Positions 16,155 to 23,677 of a DNA stretch of 64,000 bases are shown here, piece by piece. The notes under the pieces were generated by a model. The model worked only from the letters and a program-made list of their open reading frames with translations. It had not been told where the DNA came from and made no database searches. Within the stretch, counting starts at the first letter, position 1, and every line of letters begins with the position of its first letter. Source of the DNA: BM714 sp964484935 (GTDB lineage Bacteria > Bacillota > Clostridia > Peptostreptococcales > BM714). The stretch spans positions 124,001 to 188,000 of the forward strand of contig CAZAFW010000001.1 of the NCBI GenBank assembly GCA_964484935.1, written 5' to 3'. The position numbers and the translations under genes are program-made.

Positions 16155-16535
16155 CTACATGGCTGCAATGACTTCAATCTCAACATTCACGCCCAATGGA
16201 AGCCTTGCAACTTCAACACAAGCCCTTGCAGGTTTGTGTTCGCTGAAGTATGTTCCGTAGACAGCATTTATCATTCCGAAATCATCCATGTTCTTGATGA
16301 AAATTGTAGCCTTTACGACATTTTCAAGACAAGTTCCCGCATCAAGTAGTATGGATTTCAAATTCTCAAGGCATTGCTTGGTCTCGTCCTCGATTCCCGA
16401 CTTCACTAATTCACCCTTTGAAGGGTCGATAGGCACTTGTCCGGACACGTAGATCATTTCGCCCGCTATCACGGCATGTGAATAAGGTCCTACAGCCGCA
16501 GGCGCATTATCAGTATTGAACATTTTGATTTTCAT
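16155..16535 (-). CDS. ridA: RidA family 2-iminobutanoate/2-iminopropanoate deaminase
   Basis: A 126-residue RidA/YjgF/TdcF protein that hydrolyses reactive enamine and imine intermediates formed by PLP enzymes such as threonine dehydratase. It has the family features NAPAAVGPYSHAV near the start, YVSGQVPIDP, the ENLKSILLDAG helix and a C-terminal RACVEVARLPLGVNVEIEVIA with the substrate-binding Arg. I use ATG 16535 since GGAGG is seven bases away; the upstream ATG six bases earlier is too close to the RBS. The gene follows leuS on the same strand by about 30 bases and probably shares its T-box-controlled transcript, so leucine starvation may raise it as well. Confidence 0.92.
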   Translation of the reverse strand: MKIKMFNTDNAPAAVGPYSHAVIAGEMIYVSGQVPIDPSKGELVKSGIEDETKQCLENLKSILLDAGTCLENVVKATIFIKNMDDFGMINAVYGTYFSEHKPARACVEVARLPLGVNVEIEVIAAM

Positions 16536-16564
16536 TTCCATACCTCCATATATTATTTACAGTA

Positions 16565-19021
16565 TTATTTTACTACAATATTGACCAGTTTCCCAGGCAC
16601 ATAAATAAACTTCTTTATTTCCTTTCCTTCTGTCGCAGACTTTATCTTTTCAATTCCCATGACAAGTTTTTCAACCGCTTCTTTTCCCGCTTCTCTCTCG
16701 ATTGTAAGTCTTTCTTTGACTTTTCCATTTATCTGCACGACTATCTCTACAACGTCTCGAACTGTCTTAGCCAAGTCGTATGTCGGCCATGACAAGTCGT
16801 GCACGCTTCCTTCATGCCCAAGTATCTCCCAAAGCTCCTCCATCATATGCGGAGCAAAAGGTGCCAGGAGTGTCAGTATTGTCTCAACGGCTTCTTTCAT
16901 CGTTGCATGGTCGTATTCCATGTCCATATATTTGTAGGTTTCGTTTACAAGCTCCATAGTTGCGCTTATTGCTGTATTGAAGTTGAAGCGTCCCTCAATA
17001 TCGTCAGAAACCTTCTTTATTGTAGAGTTTATGTGGTATCGCATTTCTTTTTCCATCGGACCGTCAACCGACCGTCCCTTCGCCTTGACGTCTTCGAGCA
17101 AATAATGAGCAAGCCTCCATACTCTGTTGAGGAATCTGAAAGAGCCTTCCACTCCGGCATCGCTCCACTCGAGGTCTTTCTCAGGCGGGGATGCAAAAAG
17201 TATGAAAAGCCTTGCGGTGTCCGCCCCGTATTTGGCTATTATCTCCTCGGGGCTTACTACATTACCTTTGGACTTGGACATTTTTGACCCGTCTTTCAAC
17301 ACCATCCCTTGAGTCAGGAGGTTTTTGAAAGGCTCTGTCTCAGGGGACAATCCCTGGTCATAAAGGAATTTATTGAAAAAACGCGCATACAGCAAATGCA
17401 GTATGGCATGCTCCACTCCTCCGATATATTGGTCAACATTCATCCAGTATTTCGCGTTTTCCCTGCTGAATATCTCCTTGTCGTTTCGCGCGTCTGTATA
17501 TCTGAGAAAATACCAGGAAGAGCATACGAATGTGTCCATTGTATCCACTTCTCTTCGCGCCATCCCACCGCAAATCGGACATATTGTGTTTACAAAGGTT
17601 TCACTTGTTCCCAGAGGAGAATCTCCCTTTCCGCTGAATTCTACATCGGTCGGCAGCTTAACTGGGAGATCTTCTTCCGGTACTGGAACCTCTCCGCATT
17701 TTTCACAGAACATGATTGGTATCGGAGCTCCCCAGTATCGCTGCCTTGAAATAAGCCAGTCTCTGAGCCTGAAGTTGACTGTCCTTTTTCCTATTCCGGC
17801 CTCTTCCATATATTCGCTGACTTTTTCAATTGCATCTTTGCTGTCAATCCCGTTGAACTTTCCGGAATTTATCATCTTGCCGCTGCCGATGTAGGCTTCT
17901 TTCATTTCTTCGGTCAACATTTTATCTTCCGGCGTTATTACCGGAATTATTTTTAGGCCGTATTTCTTGGCAAATTCAAAGTCCCTTTCATCATGGGCTG
18001 GCACAGCCATTATTGCTCCGGTTCCGTAACCCATAAGAACATAGTTCGCCGCATAAATGGGTATTCTCTCTTCATTCAACGGATTTATGCAATATTTCCC
18101 TGTGAAAAAGCCTTCCTTCTCTATGTTTGCAGATGTCCTCTCGATGTCGCTCGAGGATCTTATTTTGTCCATGAAAGCATTGTATCCTGATTCGTACTCT
18201 GTTCCTCTGACCATTTCATAAACCAGCGGATGTTCGGGAGCAAAAACCATGAAAGTGGCACCGTAAGTAGTATCCGGCCTTGTTGTAAAGACTTCCATGC
18301 TCTCTTCCATTCCCTCAATTTCAAAAGTCATTTCGGAGCCGAAGCTTTTACCAATCCAGTTTTTCTGCATTGTCTTGACTTTTTCAGGCCAGCCCTCAAG
18401 CAAATCCAAATCATCAAGAAGCCTTTGGGCATACTCAGTGATCTTGAAATACCACTGCTCAAGATTTTTCTTTTCAACAGTTGTCTCACAACGTTCACAT
18501 TTCCCGTTTACAACCTGTTCATTGGCCAAAACCGTTTCACAGGAAGGACACCAGTTGACTGCAGATTTTTTTTTGTAAGCCAAACCATTCTTGTATAGCT
18601 GAACAAAAATCCACTGAGTCCATTTATAATATTCCTCGTTGCATGTGGTGACTTCCCTGTCCCAGTCGTAGCTTAGGCCCAATTGTTTAAGCTGGCGCTT
18701 CATTTCAGAAATATTCTGCTTGGTCCAGATATCGGGATGGATGTTGTTTTTTATTGCCGCGTTTTCCGCCGGCAAACCGAAAGCGTCCCATCCAATCGGA
18801 TGCAGTATGTTGAATCCGTTCATCTTCTTGTACCGGGCAACTACATCACCTATCGAATAGTTTCTCACGTGTCCCATGTGCAATTTCCCTGAAGGATACG
18901 GGAACATCTCAAGCACATAGTATTTTTCTTTTTCGAGGTCCTCGTTCACTTTGAAGATATTCTTGTCTTCCCATTCCTTCTGCCATTTATTCTCGATTTT
19001 ATTGAAATTGTATCTTTCCAT
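16565..19021 (-). CDS. leuS: Leucyl-tRNA synthetase
   Basis: Class I aminoacyl-tRNA synthetase (818 residues) that charges tRNA(Leu). The ATP-binding HIGH motif is HMGH (48-51) in FPYPSGKLHMGHVRN, and KMSKS occurs complete in GSKMSKSKGNVV. Between them lie a zinc-binding segment (CPSCETVLANEQVVNGKCERC), the CP1 editing domain (about 220-415, with TTRPDTTYGATFMVFAPEHPL), and after KMSKS the anticodon-binding helical domain. Length is normal for bacterial LeuRS. It is preceded by a T-box leader with a Leu specifier and its own promoter, so expression should rise when tRNA(Leu) is uncharged. Confidence 0.97.
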   Translation of the reverse strand: MERYNFNKIENKWQKEWEDKNIFKVNEDLEKEKYYVLEMFPYPSGKLHMGHVRNYSIGDVVARYKKMNGFNILHPIGWDAFGLPAENAAIKNNIHPDIWTKQNISEMKRQLKQLGLSYDWDREVTTCNEEYYKWTQWIFVQLYKNGLAYKKKSAVNWCPSCETVLANEQVVNGKCERCETTVEKKNLEQWYFKITEYAQRLLDDLDLLEGWPEKVKTMQKNWIGKSFGSEMTFEIEGMEESMEVFTTRPDTTYGATFMVFAPEHPLVYEMVRGTEYESGYNAFMDKIRSSSDIERTSANIEKEGFFTGKYCINPLNEERIPIYAANYVLMGYGTGAIMAVPAHDERDFEFAKKYGLKIIPVITPEDKMLTEEMKEAYIGSGKMINSGKFNGIDSKDAIEKVSEYMEEAGIGKRTVNFRLRDWLISRQRYWGAPIPIMFCEKCGEVPVPEEDLPVKLPTDVEFSGKGDSPLGTSETFVNTICPICGGMARREVDTMDTFVCSSWYFLRYTDARNDKEIFSRENAKYWMNVDQYIGGVEHAILHLLYARFFNKFLYDQGLSPETEPFKNLLTQGMVLKDGSKMSKSKGNVVSPEEIIAKYGADTARLFILFASPPEKDLEWSDAGVEGSFRFLNRVWRLAHYLLEDVKAKGRSVDGPMEKEMRYHINSTIKKVSDDIEGRFNFNTAISATMELVNETYKYMDMEYDHATMKEAVETILTLLAPFAPHMMEELWEILGHEGSVHDLSWPTYDLAKTVRDVVEIVVQINGKVKERLTIEREAGKEAVEKLVMGIEKIKSATEGKEIKKFIYVPGKLVNIVVK

Positions 19022-19053
19022 AAAGGTACTCCTCCCTAATTAAAATATGCAAT

Positions 19054-19272
19054 AAAAAAAGCACCACTAGAAACATCCGTTCCCCATAGGGACGAGATTT
19101 TCTCGCGGTACCACCCTACTTGGCCGTTAAGCCCTCTTAAAGCCTGATAAAGGAAGCCACTCCTGTTTCGATGGGGCGAGTTCAGATTGTTCCTGTGCCG
19201 GCTTCCAGCAATCGTCGGCTCTCTCTGACAGAAGTTTTTTCCTACTGCTCCCCTTGTTCCATATTCAATTAC
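19054..19272 (-). promoter_or_regulatory. T-box leader (leucine specifier) of leuS-ridA
   Basis: The conserved T-box AGGGTGGTACCGCG is at 19117-19104. Stem I contains the AGAGAGCCGACGATTGCTGG segment and ends in GAACTCGCCCC, giving the specifier codon CTC (Leu) at 19180-19178. Downstream of the T-box, CGAGAAAATCTCG and further paired segments lead to GTGGTGC and seven T at 19060-19054, the terminator half of the switch. From the T-box family: uncharged tRNA(Leu) pairs with specifier and T-box and stabilises the antiterminator. The leuS RBS follows 20 bases later. Confidence 0.92.
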
Positions 19273-19277
19273 TATCT

Positions 19278-19306
19278 ATTCTAATTATTTTCCAGCAAAC
19301 TGTCAA
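19278..19306 (-). promoter_or_regulatory. Sigma-A-type promoter of the T-box-leuS transcript
   Basis: A perfect TTGACA (19306-19301) and TAGAAT (19283-19278) with a 17-bp spacer; the -35 and spacer lie inside the 3-prime end of rsfS. The start of transcription fits the start of T-box stem I. Confidence 0.75.
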
Positions 19307-19637
19307 CATCCAATCGTTCAGAACCGCTCCAAAGCTTTTCCAAGTTGTAAAACATCCGTTCCTCCGGCTTGAATATGTGTACAACAACATCACCATAGTC
19401 GAGAAGTATCCAGCTTCCATTCCTATATCCCTCTTTGTGGAAAAGAAACATGCCTCTCTTTTTAAGACTGTATTCTACTTCATCGGCTATCGCTTTTGTG
19501 TTTCTGTCAGATTTTCCCGTAGCGATGATGAAAACTTCCATTTCGCTTGTGAGTTTTGAAATATTGAGAACTTCAATGTCCATGCCATTTTTGGAATCTA
19601 CCGCTTTCACTATTTCTTCAATTTTAATTTTGTCTAT
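19281..19637 (-). CDS. rsfS: Ribosomal silencing factor RsfS
   Basis: A 118-residue iojap/YbeB family protein that binds ribosomal protein L14 and blocks subunit joining when nutrients are low. Family segments are VLNISKLTSEMEVFIIATGKSDRNTKAIADEV and GYRNGSWILLDYGDVVVHIFKPEERMFYNLEKLW. The start is uncertain. The only good RBS, AAAGGAGG, points to an ATA codon at 19637, which gives the normal family length; the upstream ATG at 19691 has no RBS and adds 18 non-conserved residues while overlapping the yqeK end. Last gene of the obgE-yhbY-nadD-yqeK-rsfS run; the leuS promoter lies in its 3-prime end. Confidence 0.88.
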   Translation of the reverse strand: MDKIKIEEIVKAVDSKNGMDIEVLNISKLTSEMEVFIIATGKSDRNTKAIADEVEYSLKKRGMFLFHKEGYRNGSWILLDYGDVVVHIFKPEERMFYNLEKLWSGSERLDVDSLLENN

Positions 19638-19668
19638 CTTAAACGCCTCCTTTAACAATTGTCCTTTT

Positions 19669-20238
19669 TTACCTTCCTGCCAGCAAATCATTTCTTGCCA
19701 TTATTGTATTGATGTTTATCGCCTCGCCTATGCCTATGAGATAGAGAAGCGTTTTATCTATTGCCGCTATAGTCGCCTTGTCCAAATCCAAAAAAGCTTT
19801 TCCCCTGATTTCTTCCACTTCTTCGAAATTCCTGGAAGGTTCAATCATGTCTGCCAGATATATTATCTTCTCAAGCTTCGACATTCCGGCTCTACCGAAT
19901 GTATGGTTTCTTACGGCATTCAAAATGTCCAGGTCGTCTATTCCGTATTCCTTCTTTGCTATGCTTGCCCCAACTATTCCGTGGTAAAGATTTATAGAAT
20001 CGCAAACAGAAAGATTTTCATCATGCAAATTTTCAGCCTCTATGCGCTTTAGCATTTCCTCGTCAGAAAAGTTTTTGGCATAATCATGAAAGAGAGCAGC
20101 TGTTTCAGCTTTTTCCTTTGCTACTCCGTATACTTCAGACAGCTGAACAGCCACCTTCAAAACGCCCATGACATGGTCAAACCTCTTTTTTTTCAAGTTC
20201 GCGAAAAGCCATGCAACTACATCTTCCCGATTAAACAT
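19669..20238 (-). CDS. yqeK: YqeK family symmetrical Ap4A hydrolase (HD domain)
   Basis: A 189-residue HD-superfamily phosphohydrolase. The metal-binding signature is visible: a first His in KRFDHVMGVLKVA, the HD pair in AALFHDYAKN, and the later RNHTFGRAGMSKLEKIIYLADMIEPSR segment. YqeK enzymes cleave diadenosine tetraphosphate to two ADP. It overlaps the 3-prime end of nadD by eight bases and has GGAGGAGAT upstream, fitting the common Firmicutes order nadD-yqeK-rsfS. Its length matches the family. Confidence 0.92.
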   Translation of the reverse strand: MFNREDVVAWLFANLKKKRFDHVMGVLKVAVQLSEVYGVAKEKAETAALFHDYAKNFSDEEMLKRIEAENLHDENLSVCDSINLYHGIVGASIAKKEYGIDDLDILNAVRNHTFGRAGMSKLEKIIYLADMIEPSRNFEEVEEIRGKAFLDLDKATIAAIDKTLLYLIGIGEAININTIMARNDLLAGR

Positions 20239-20890
20239 TTATCTCCTCCGAATACAATCCGTTCTTGATTATATAATGCTCCACCGCTTCAGGAAGGAGA
20301 TACTTTATCGGCCTGTTGCCCGAAATTCTATTCCTTATGTCAGTGGAGGAAATGTCCACGGCCGATACGGCCATCGTCTGTATATCTGCAGAATAGTTCT
20401 CTTTGTAATACTCTATCATGGACGACATGTTGCTGTTTGTCACGCCGGGTCTTGTGGCGGCTATGAATTTGCACATCTTAAGCAATTCTGCCGGTTCCTT
20501 CCATGATTCGATTGTACTTATTGCATCCGCACCTATTATGAAATAAAATTCCACATCTTTGTCCATGTATTTTTTCTTCAGTTCCCTCATGGTCTCTATA
20601 GTATATGAAATATCTTTCTTATCTATTTCGATGCGCGAAACATCCAAATATGGATTGGTCATTGTGGCAAGCAAAATCATCAAATACCTGTGTTCGCCTT
20701 TTGTTATTCGAAGTTCCCTCTTGTGCGGCGGTATGCCAACTGGAATGAAAATGACCTTGTCCAGGTTGTAATTTTGCCTTATCTGCTCGGCTATGACAAG
20801 ATGTCCATAATGAATGGGGTCAAATGTTCCACCCATTATGCCTATCTTGTATTTTTTATCGTCCTCCAGCACCAATTGATTTTTAAACAT
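20231..20890 (-). CDS. nadD: Nicotinate-nucleotide adenylyltransferase NadD
   Basis: A 219-residue enzyme that transfers AMP from ATP to nicotinate mononucleotide, forming deamido-NAD+ in NAD synthesis. It carries the nucleotidyltransferase motif GIMGGTFDPIHYGHL (about 17-31; HxGH pair) and the late SSTDIRNRI segment that corresponds to the ISSTxIR motif of this family. About 15 extra residues precede the first strand compared with most NadD proteins. The ATG has a GGAGG RBS, so the extension seems real. It lies in the yhbY-nadD-yqeK-rsfS operon. Confidence 0.95.
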   Translation of the reverse strand: MFKNQLVLEDDKKYKIGIMGGTFDPIHYGHLVIAEQIRQNYNLDKVIFIPVGIPPHKRELRITKGEHRYLMILLATMTNPYLDVSRIEIDKKDISYTIETMRELKKKYMDKDVEFYFIIGADAISTIESWKEPAELLKMCKFIAATRPGVTNSNMSSMIEYYKENYSADIQTMAVSAVDISSTDIRNRISGNRPIKYLLPEAVEHYIIKNGLYSEEINV

Positions 20891-20926
20891 TCCAACCTCC
20901 GCGAAAATTAAATTCCTTTAAAAAGC

Positions 20927-21214
20927 CTACGGCAATTCAATGTTCTTATTCTCTTTTGATTCTCTGTAAATGACGAATTTCCTTCCTATCGCCTGCACAA
21001 ATTCGGCTTTCAACTCTTCTGCTACTTCATTTGCGGCTTCCTTTGCCGACAATTGGCAATTTTCAAGCACATGAACTTTTAAAAGCTCTCTCGCTTCAAG
21101 AATCTGGTCCAATTGGGTCAAAACCGCATCGTTTATGCCTTCTTTTCCTATCTGCGCTTTTGCAGAAAGTCCATTGGCCAAGGCTTTAAGATAACTCCTT
21201 TGCTTCCCCGTCAT
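20927..21214 (-). CDS. yhbY: YhbY family ribosome-associated RNA-binding protein
   Basis: A 95-residue CRM-domain protein related to YhbY, which associates with the pre-50S ribosomal subunit. It begins with the typical MTGKQRSYLKALANGL, followed by AQIGKEGINDAVLTQLDQILEARELLKV and ends with a QAIGRKFVIYRES strand. The length is that of the family. It starts 13 bases after obgE, with AAGGGGG in front, and is followed by nadD, the standard Firmicutes order. Confidence 0.93.
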   Translation of the reverse strand: MTGKQRSYLKALANGLSAKAQIGKEGINDAVLTQLDQILEARELLKVHVLENCQLSAKEAANEVAEELKAEFVQAIGRKFVIYRESKENKNIELP

Positions 21215-21226
21215 TATAACACCCCC

Positions 21227-22513
21227 TTATTCGATATAATCGAATTCATGCCCTTCTATATCGATTGTCGCACCATCTCCTGCGCCCATTTTTTTCAGTT
21301 CTTCGAAAACACCCTTCTTTTTAAGTATCCCCTGAAATCTCTGTACGGAATCCCAATCCTCGAAATTGGTTGATTTCATGAGCTTTTCAACCGAATATCC
21401 CGTGATATGGAATGTTTCGTTTATTTTTTCTATCTCCCAGTCGCGTTCCCTCTTCTTGTATCGATAAATCTTGTGTTCTTCCTTGTCCTGTTGGCCGTTT
21501 CCCGTTTCAACAGCTTGCAGATTATCCAACATTCCGGTTATCTTTTTCATCAAATCATCCAGCCCTTCGCTCGCAGCGGCTGAAATGAAGAACACCTCGT
21601 ATCCTCTGTTTTCCATTTCTTCTCTAAAAGAATCGATATCGGACGGGTCTTCCGTCAAATCGGTCTTATTGCCCACCACAATCTGTTTTTTGGCGGCCAA
21701 ATCATCCGAATAGGACCTAAGCTCCTCATTGATCATTTCAAAGTCATTTACGGGATTTCGTCCTTCGGAGCCCGATATGTCGACCACATGCACAAGCAAT
21801 CTGGTCCTTTCAATATGCCTCAAAAAATCGTGTCCCAAGCCAGTCCCTTCATGAGCCCCTTCTATCAGTCCAGGTATGTCGGCCATTGCAAAACTCTTGC
21901 CCTTGACAGCTTCGACAACTCCCAAATTTGGATGGATGGTGGTAAAATGGTAATTGGCTATTTTGGGTTTGGCCTTTGAGACCTTGGAAAGGATGGTCGA
22001 TTTACCTACATTTGGCAAACCTATCAATCCAACTTCGGCCAGAAGCTTAAGCTCAAGTACTAGAATCCTCTCGTCTCCCGGATCGCCCGCCTCGGAAAAA
22101 TTCGGAGCCTGGCGTATCGAGCTCTTGTATCTGGTGTTTCCTTTTCCGCCTTTTCCGCCTTTTGCAATTATCACAGATTGACCTTTTTCTACAAGATCCG
22201 CAATTATCAGATTCGTTTCTGCATCCTTTACTACGGTTCCTGGCGGTACGCTCAGGGTCAAATGGCGGCCGTTCTTGCCGAACATTTTCTTTTTCCCGCC
22301 GTTTTCCCCATTTTCCGCACTATACTTCGTCTTGTAGCGAAAATCCATAAGCGTTTTCATGCCGTCATCGACTCGAAGTATAATGTTGCCTCCATTTCCT
22401 CCGTCTCCGCCATCGGGTCCTCCATCAGGCACATATTTTTCATGCCGAAATGAAGTCGCTCCGTCTCCGCCTTTTCCTGCTCTTACCGATATTTTCGCTT
22501 CATCTATAAACAT
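21227..22513 (-). CDS. obgE: GTPase Obg (CgtA)
   Basis: Essential ribosome-assembly GTPase of 428 residues. The N-terminal glycine-rich Obg domain (about 1-158) begins MFIDEAKISVRAGKGGDGA and contains several GGxGG repeats. The G domain starts with the P-loop GLPNVGKST (about 166-174) and carries DIPGLIEGAHEGTGLG and NKTD. A C-terminal OCT domain (about 350-428) is present, as usual in Firmicutes. I chose ATG 22513 because of the GAGGGTGAAAAT RBS; the upstream in-frame codons run into the terminator that separates rpmA from obgE. Confidence 0.96.
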   Translation of the reverse strand: MFIDEAKISVRAGKGGDGATSFRHEKYVPDGGPDGGDGGNGGNIILRVDDGMKTLMDFRYKTKYSAENGENGGKKKMFGKNGRHLTLSVPPGTVVKDAETNLIIADLVEKGQSVIIAKGGKGGKGNTRYKSSIRQAPNFSEAGDPGDERILVLELKLLAEVGLIGLPNVGKSTILSKVSKAKPKIANYHFTTIHPNLGVVEAVKGKSFAMADIPGLIEGAHEGTGLGHDFLRHIERTRLLVHVVDISGSEGRNPVNDFEMINEELRSYSDDLAAKKQIVVGNKTDLTEDPSDIDSFREEMENRGYEVFFISAAASEGLDDLMKKITGMLDNLQAVETGNGQQDKEEHKIYRYKKRERDWEIEKINETFHITGYSVEKLMKSTNFEDWDSVQRFQGILKKKGVFEELKKMGAGDGATIDIEGHEFDYIE

Positions 22514-22535
22514 ATTTTCACCCTCTAACAATAAA

Positions 22536-22568
22536 AAGCCCATACCTCATAAAGGGCATGGGCTTTTT
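22536..22568 (-). terminator. Terminator between rpmA and obgE
   Basis: AAAGCCCATGCCC pairs with GGTATGGGCTTTT across a short loop, and T runs follow on both strands. It lies just after the rpmA stop codon, so it limits read-through from the ribosomal protein genes into obgE. Confidence 0.75.
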
Positions 22569-22570
22569 TT

Positions 22571-22873
22571 CTATTGAACGTCAACACTTGCCGGATAAAC
22601 ACTGGCCTGTTTTCGATCCTTGCCTTTTCGTTCGAACTTAAGAATCCCGTCAGACTTTGCAAACAGCGTATCGTCCCCGCCTCTGCCGACATTCAAACCC
22701 GGATGGATTTTTGTGCCTCTTTGTCTGACCAGAATGCTTCCAGCGCTCACAAATTGGCCATCAGCCCTTTTGACGCCTAATCTCTTTGATTCACTGTCTC
22801 TACCGTTCTTTGAGGAACCAACACCCTTCTTGCTTGAGAAAAGTTGGAGATTCATTTTAATCATCATAATCAT
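22571..22873 (-). CDS. rpmA: 50S ribosomal protein L27 with cleavable N-terminal extension
   Basis: Ribosomal protein L27, 100 residues as drawn. The conserved body begins at SSKKGVGSSKNGRDS and includes FVSAGSILVRQRGTKIHPG. In Firmicutes an N-terminal extension is cut off by the protease Prp just before this body. The extension here is MNLQLF preceded by up to seven more residues; the common Firmicutes form has QFFA, so the site shows a small variation. Three ATG codons lie within 14 bases after the single GGAGG, so the exact start is ambiguous. The gene overlaps the end of prp by 17 bases, which couples the protease and its substrate. Confidence 0.95.
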   Translation of the reverse strand: MIMMIKMNLQLFSSKKGVGSSKNGRDSESKRLGVKRADGQFVSAGSILVRQRGTKIHPGLNVGRGGDDTLFAKSDGILKFERKGKDRKQASVYPASVDVQ

Positions 22874-23201
22874 CGCACCTCCTTACAAGAATATTCACAT
22901 AATCGGGATAGGTCTCAGCAACGCTTTCATATCCCACATAAATCGTTTCCATTATTGCCGCCACCCTTTGTTTTTCCTTTGATGGCAAATTCTTCGGGAC
23001 AAGGCATCTAAGATAGCCTTCCGCCACCTCATATTCAAAATTGATACCGGTGAGTTCGCCGAGTGCGTTTACAGCAGTCTGAGCGAGAACTGAAACGCTT
23101 GCGCAAACTATGTCCCTTCCGTATTCATCACTTTCAGCGTGCCCGGAAACTTCAAACCCCATGATTTCTGTGTTTTCTCTAAAAACCATAATTTCTATCA
23201 T
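22857..23201 (-). CDS. prp: Ribosomal-processing cysteine protease Prp
   Basis: A 114-residue YsxB/Prp family protease that removes the N-terminal extension of ribosomal protein L27. The catalytic dyad is readable: His in VSGHAESDEYGRDIVC and Cys in the same stretch (about 21 and 33), the spacing known for this family. It is encoded between rplU and rpmA as in other Firmicutes, and its stop lies inside the start of rpmA. Confidence 0.93.
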   Translation of the reverse strand: MIEIMVFRENTEIMGFEVSGHAESDEYGRDIVCASVSVLAQTAVNALGELTGINFEYEVAEGYLRCLVPKNLPSKEKQRVAAIMETIYVGYESVAETYPDYVNILVRRCDDYDD

Positions 23202-23219
23202 GACGTCCTTCCAGCTTTC

Positions 23220-23531
23220 CTATGCGTTGATTGCGTCAATCTTGACTTTTGTATACGGCTGTCTGTGTCCTTGCTTTCTTCTGTAGTCTTTCTTGGCTTT
23301 ATACTTGTAAACGATGACTTTCGGTCCCTTGCCTTGCTCAAGAACCGTTGCATCAACCGAAACGCCTTCAATGTAAGGTTTGCCGAAGGAAACTTCTCCT
23401 TCCTTGGAAAAAGCGAGAATCTTTTCGAAATTTATCTTTCCGCCTTCAGTTTCATTGAGTTTTTCGATGAAAAGTGTATCGCCTTCCTGTACTCTGTATT
23501 GTTTTCCACCTGTTTCAATAATTGCATACAT
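23220..23531 (-). CDS. rplU: 50S ribosomal protein L21
   Basis: A 103-residue ribosomal protein of the large subunit. It starts MYAIIETGGKQYRVQEGD and ends with KKDYRRKQGHRQPYTKVKIDAI, both strongly conserved in L21. The ATG at 23531 is preceded by GAGGAGG at the proper distance, and upstream codons in the frame belong to the structured leader. It is the first gene of rplU-prp-rpmA, with its own promoter and leader. Confidence 0.97.
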   Translation of the reverse strand: MYAIIETGGKQYRVQEGDTLFIEKLNETEGGKINFEKILAFSKEGEVSFGKPYIEGVSVDATVLEQGKGPKVIVYKYKAKKDYRRKQGHRQPYTKVKIDAINA

Positions 23532-23613
23532 GCCTTGCACACCTCCTCTAAACAATCTCGCCGAACTCAGGCGGCAATCGCTCTTAATACCTGGTCCGCG
23601 CGGTTCTCCGTGC
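23532..23613 (-). promoter_or_regulatory. Probable L21 leader RNA upstream of rplU
   Basis: About 80 bases between the predicted transcription start and the rplU ATG, with pairing segments GAACCGCGCGGACCAGG and GCCGCCTGAGTTCGGCGAG. From family knowledge, rplU-prp-rpmA operons of Firmicutes often begin with an L21-binding autoregulatory leader. Position and hairpins fit, but I cannot verify the consensus. Confidence 0.45.
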
Positions 23614-23619
23614 TCATGC

Positions 23620-23648
23620 ATAATACCACACATGCCGCACATAGTCAA
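23620..23648 (-). promoter_or_regulatory. Sigma-A-type promoter of rplU-prp-rpmA
   Basis: TTGACT and TATTAT with a 17-bp spacer, about 90 bases before the rplU start codon, in the gap after rng. Confidence 0.7.
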
Positions 23649-23677
23649 CAATCCGATTATATCACAAACTCTACTAT

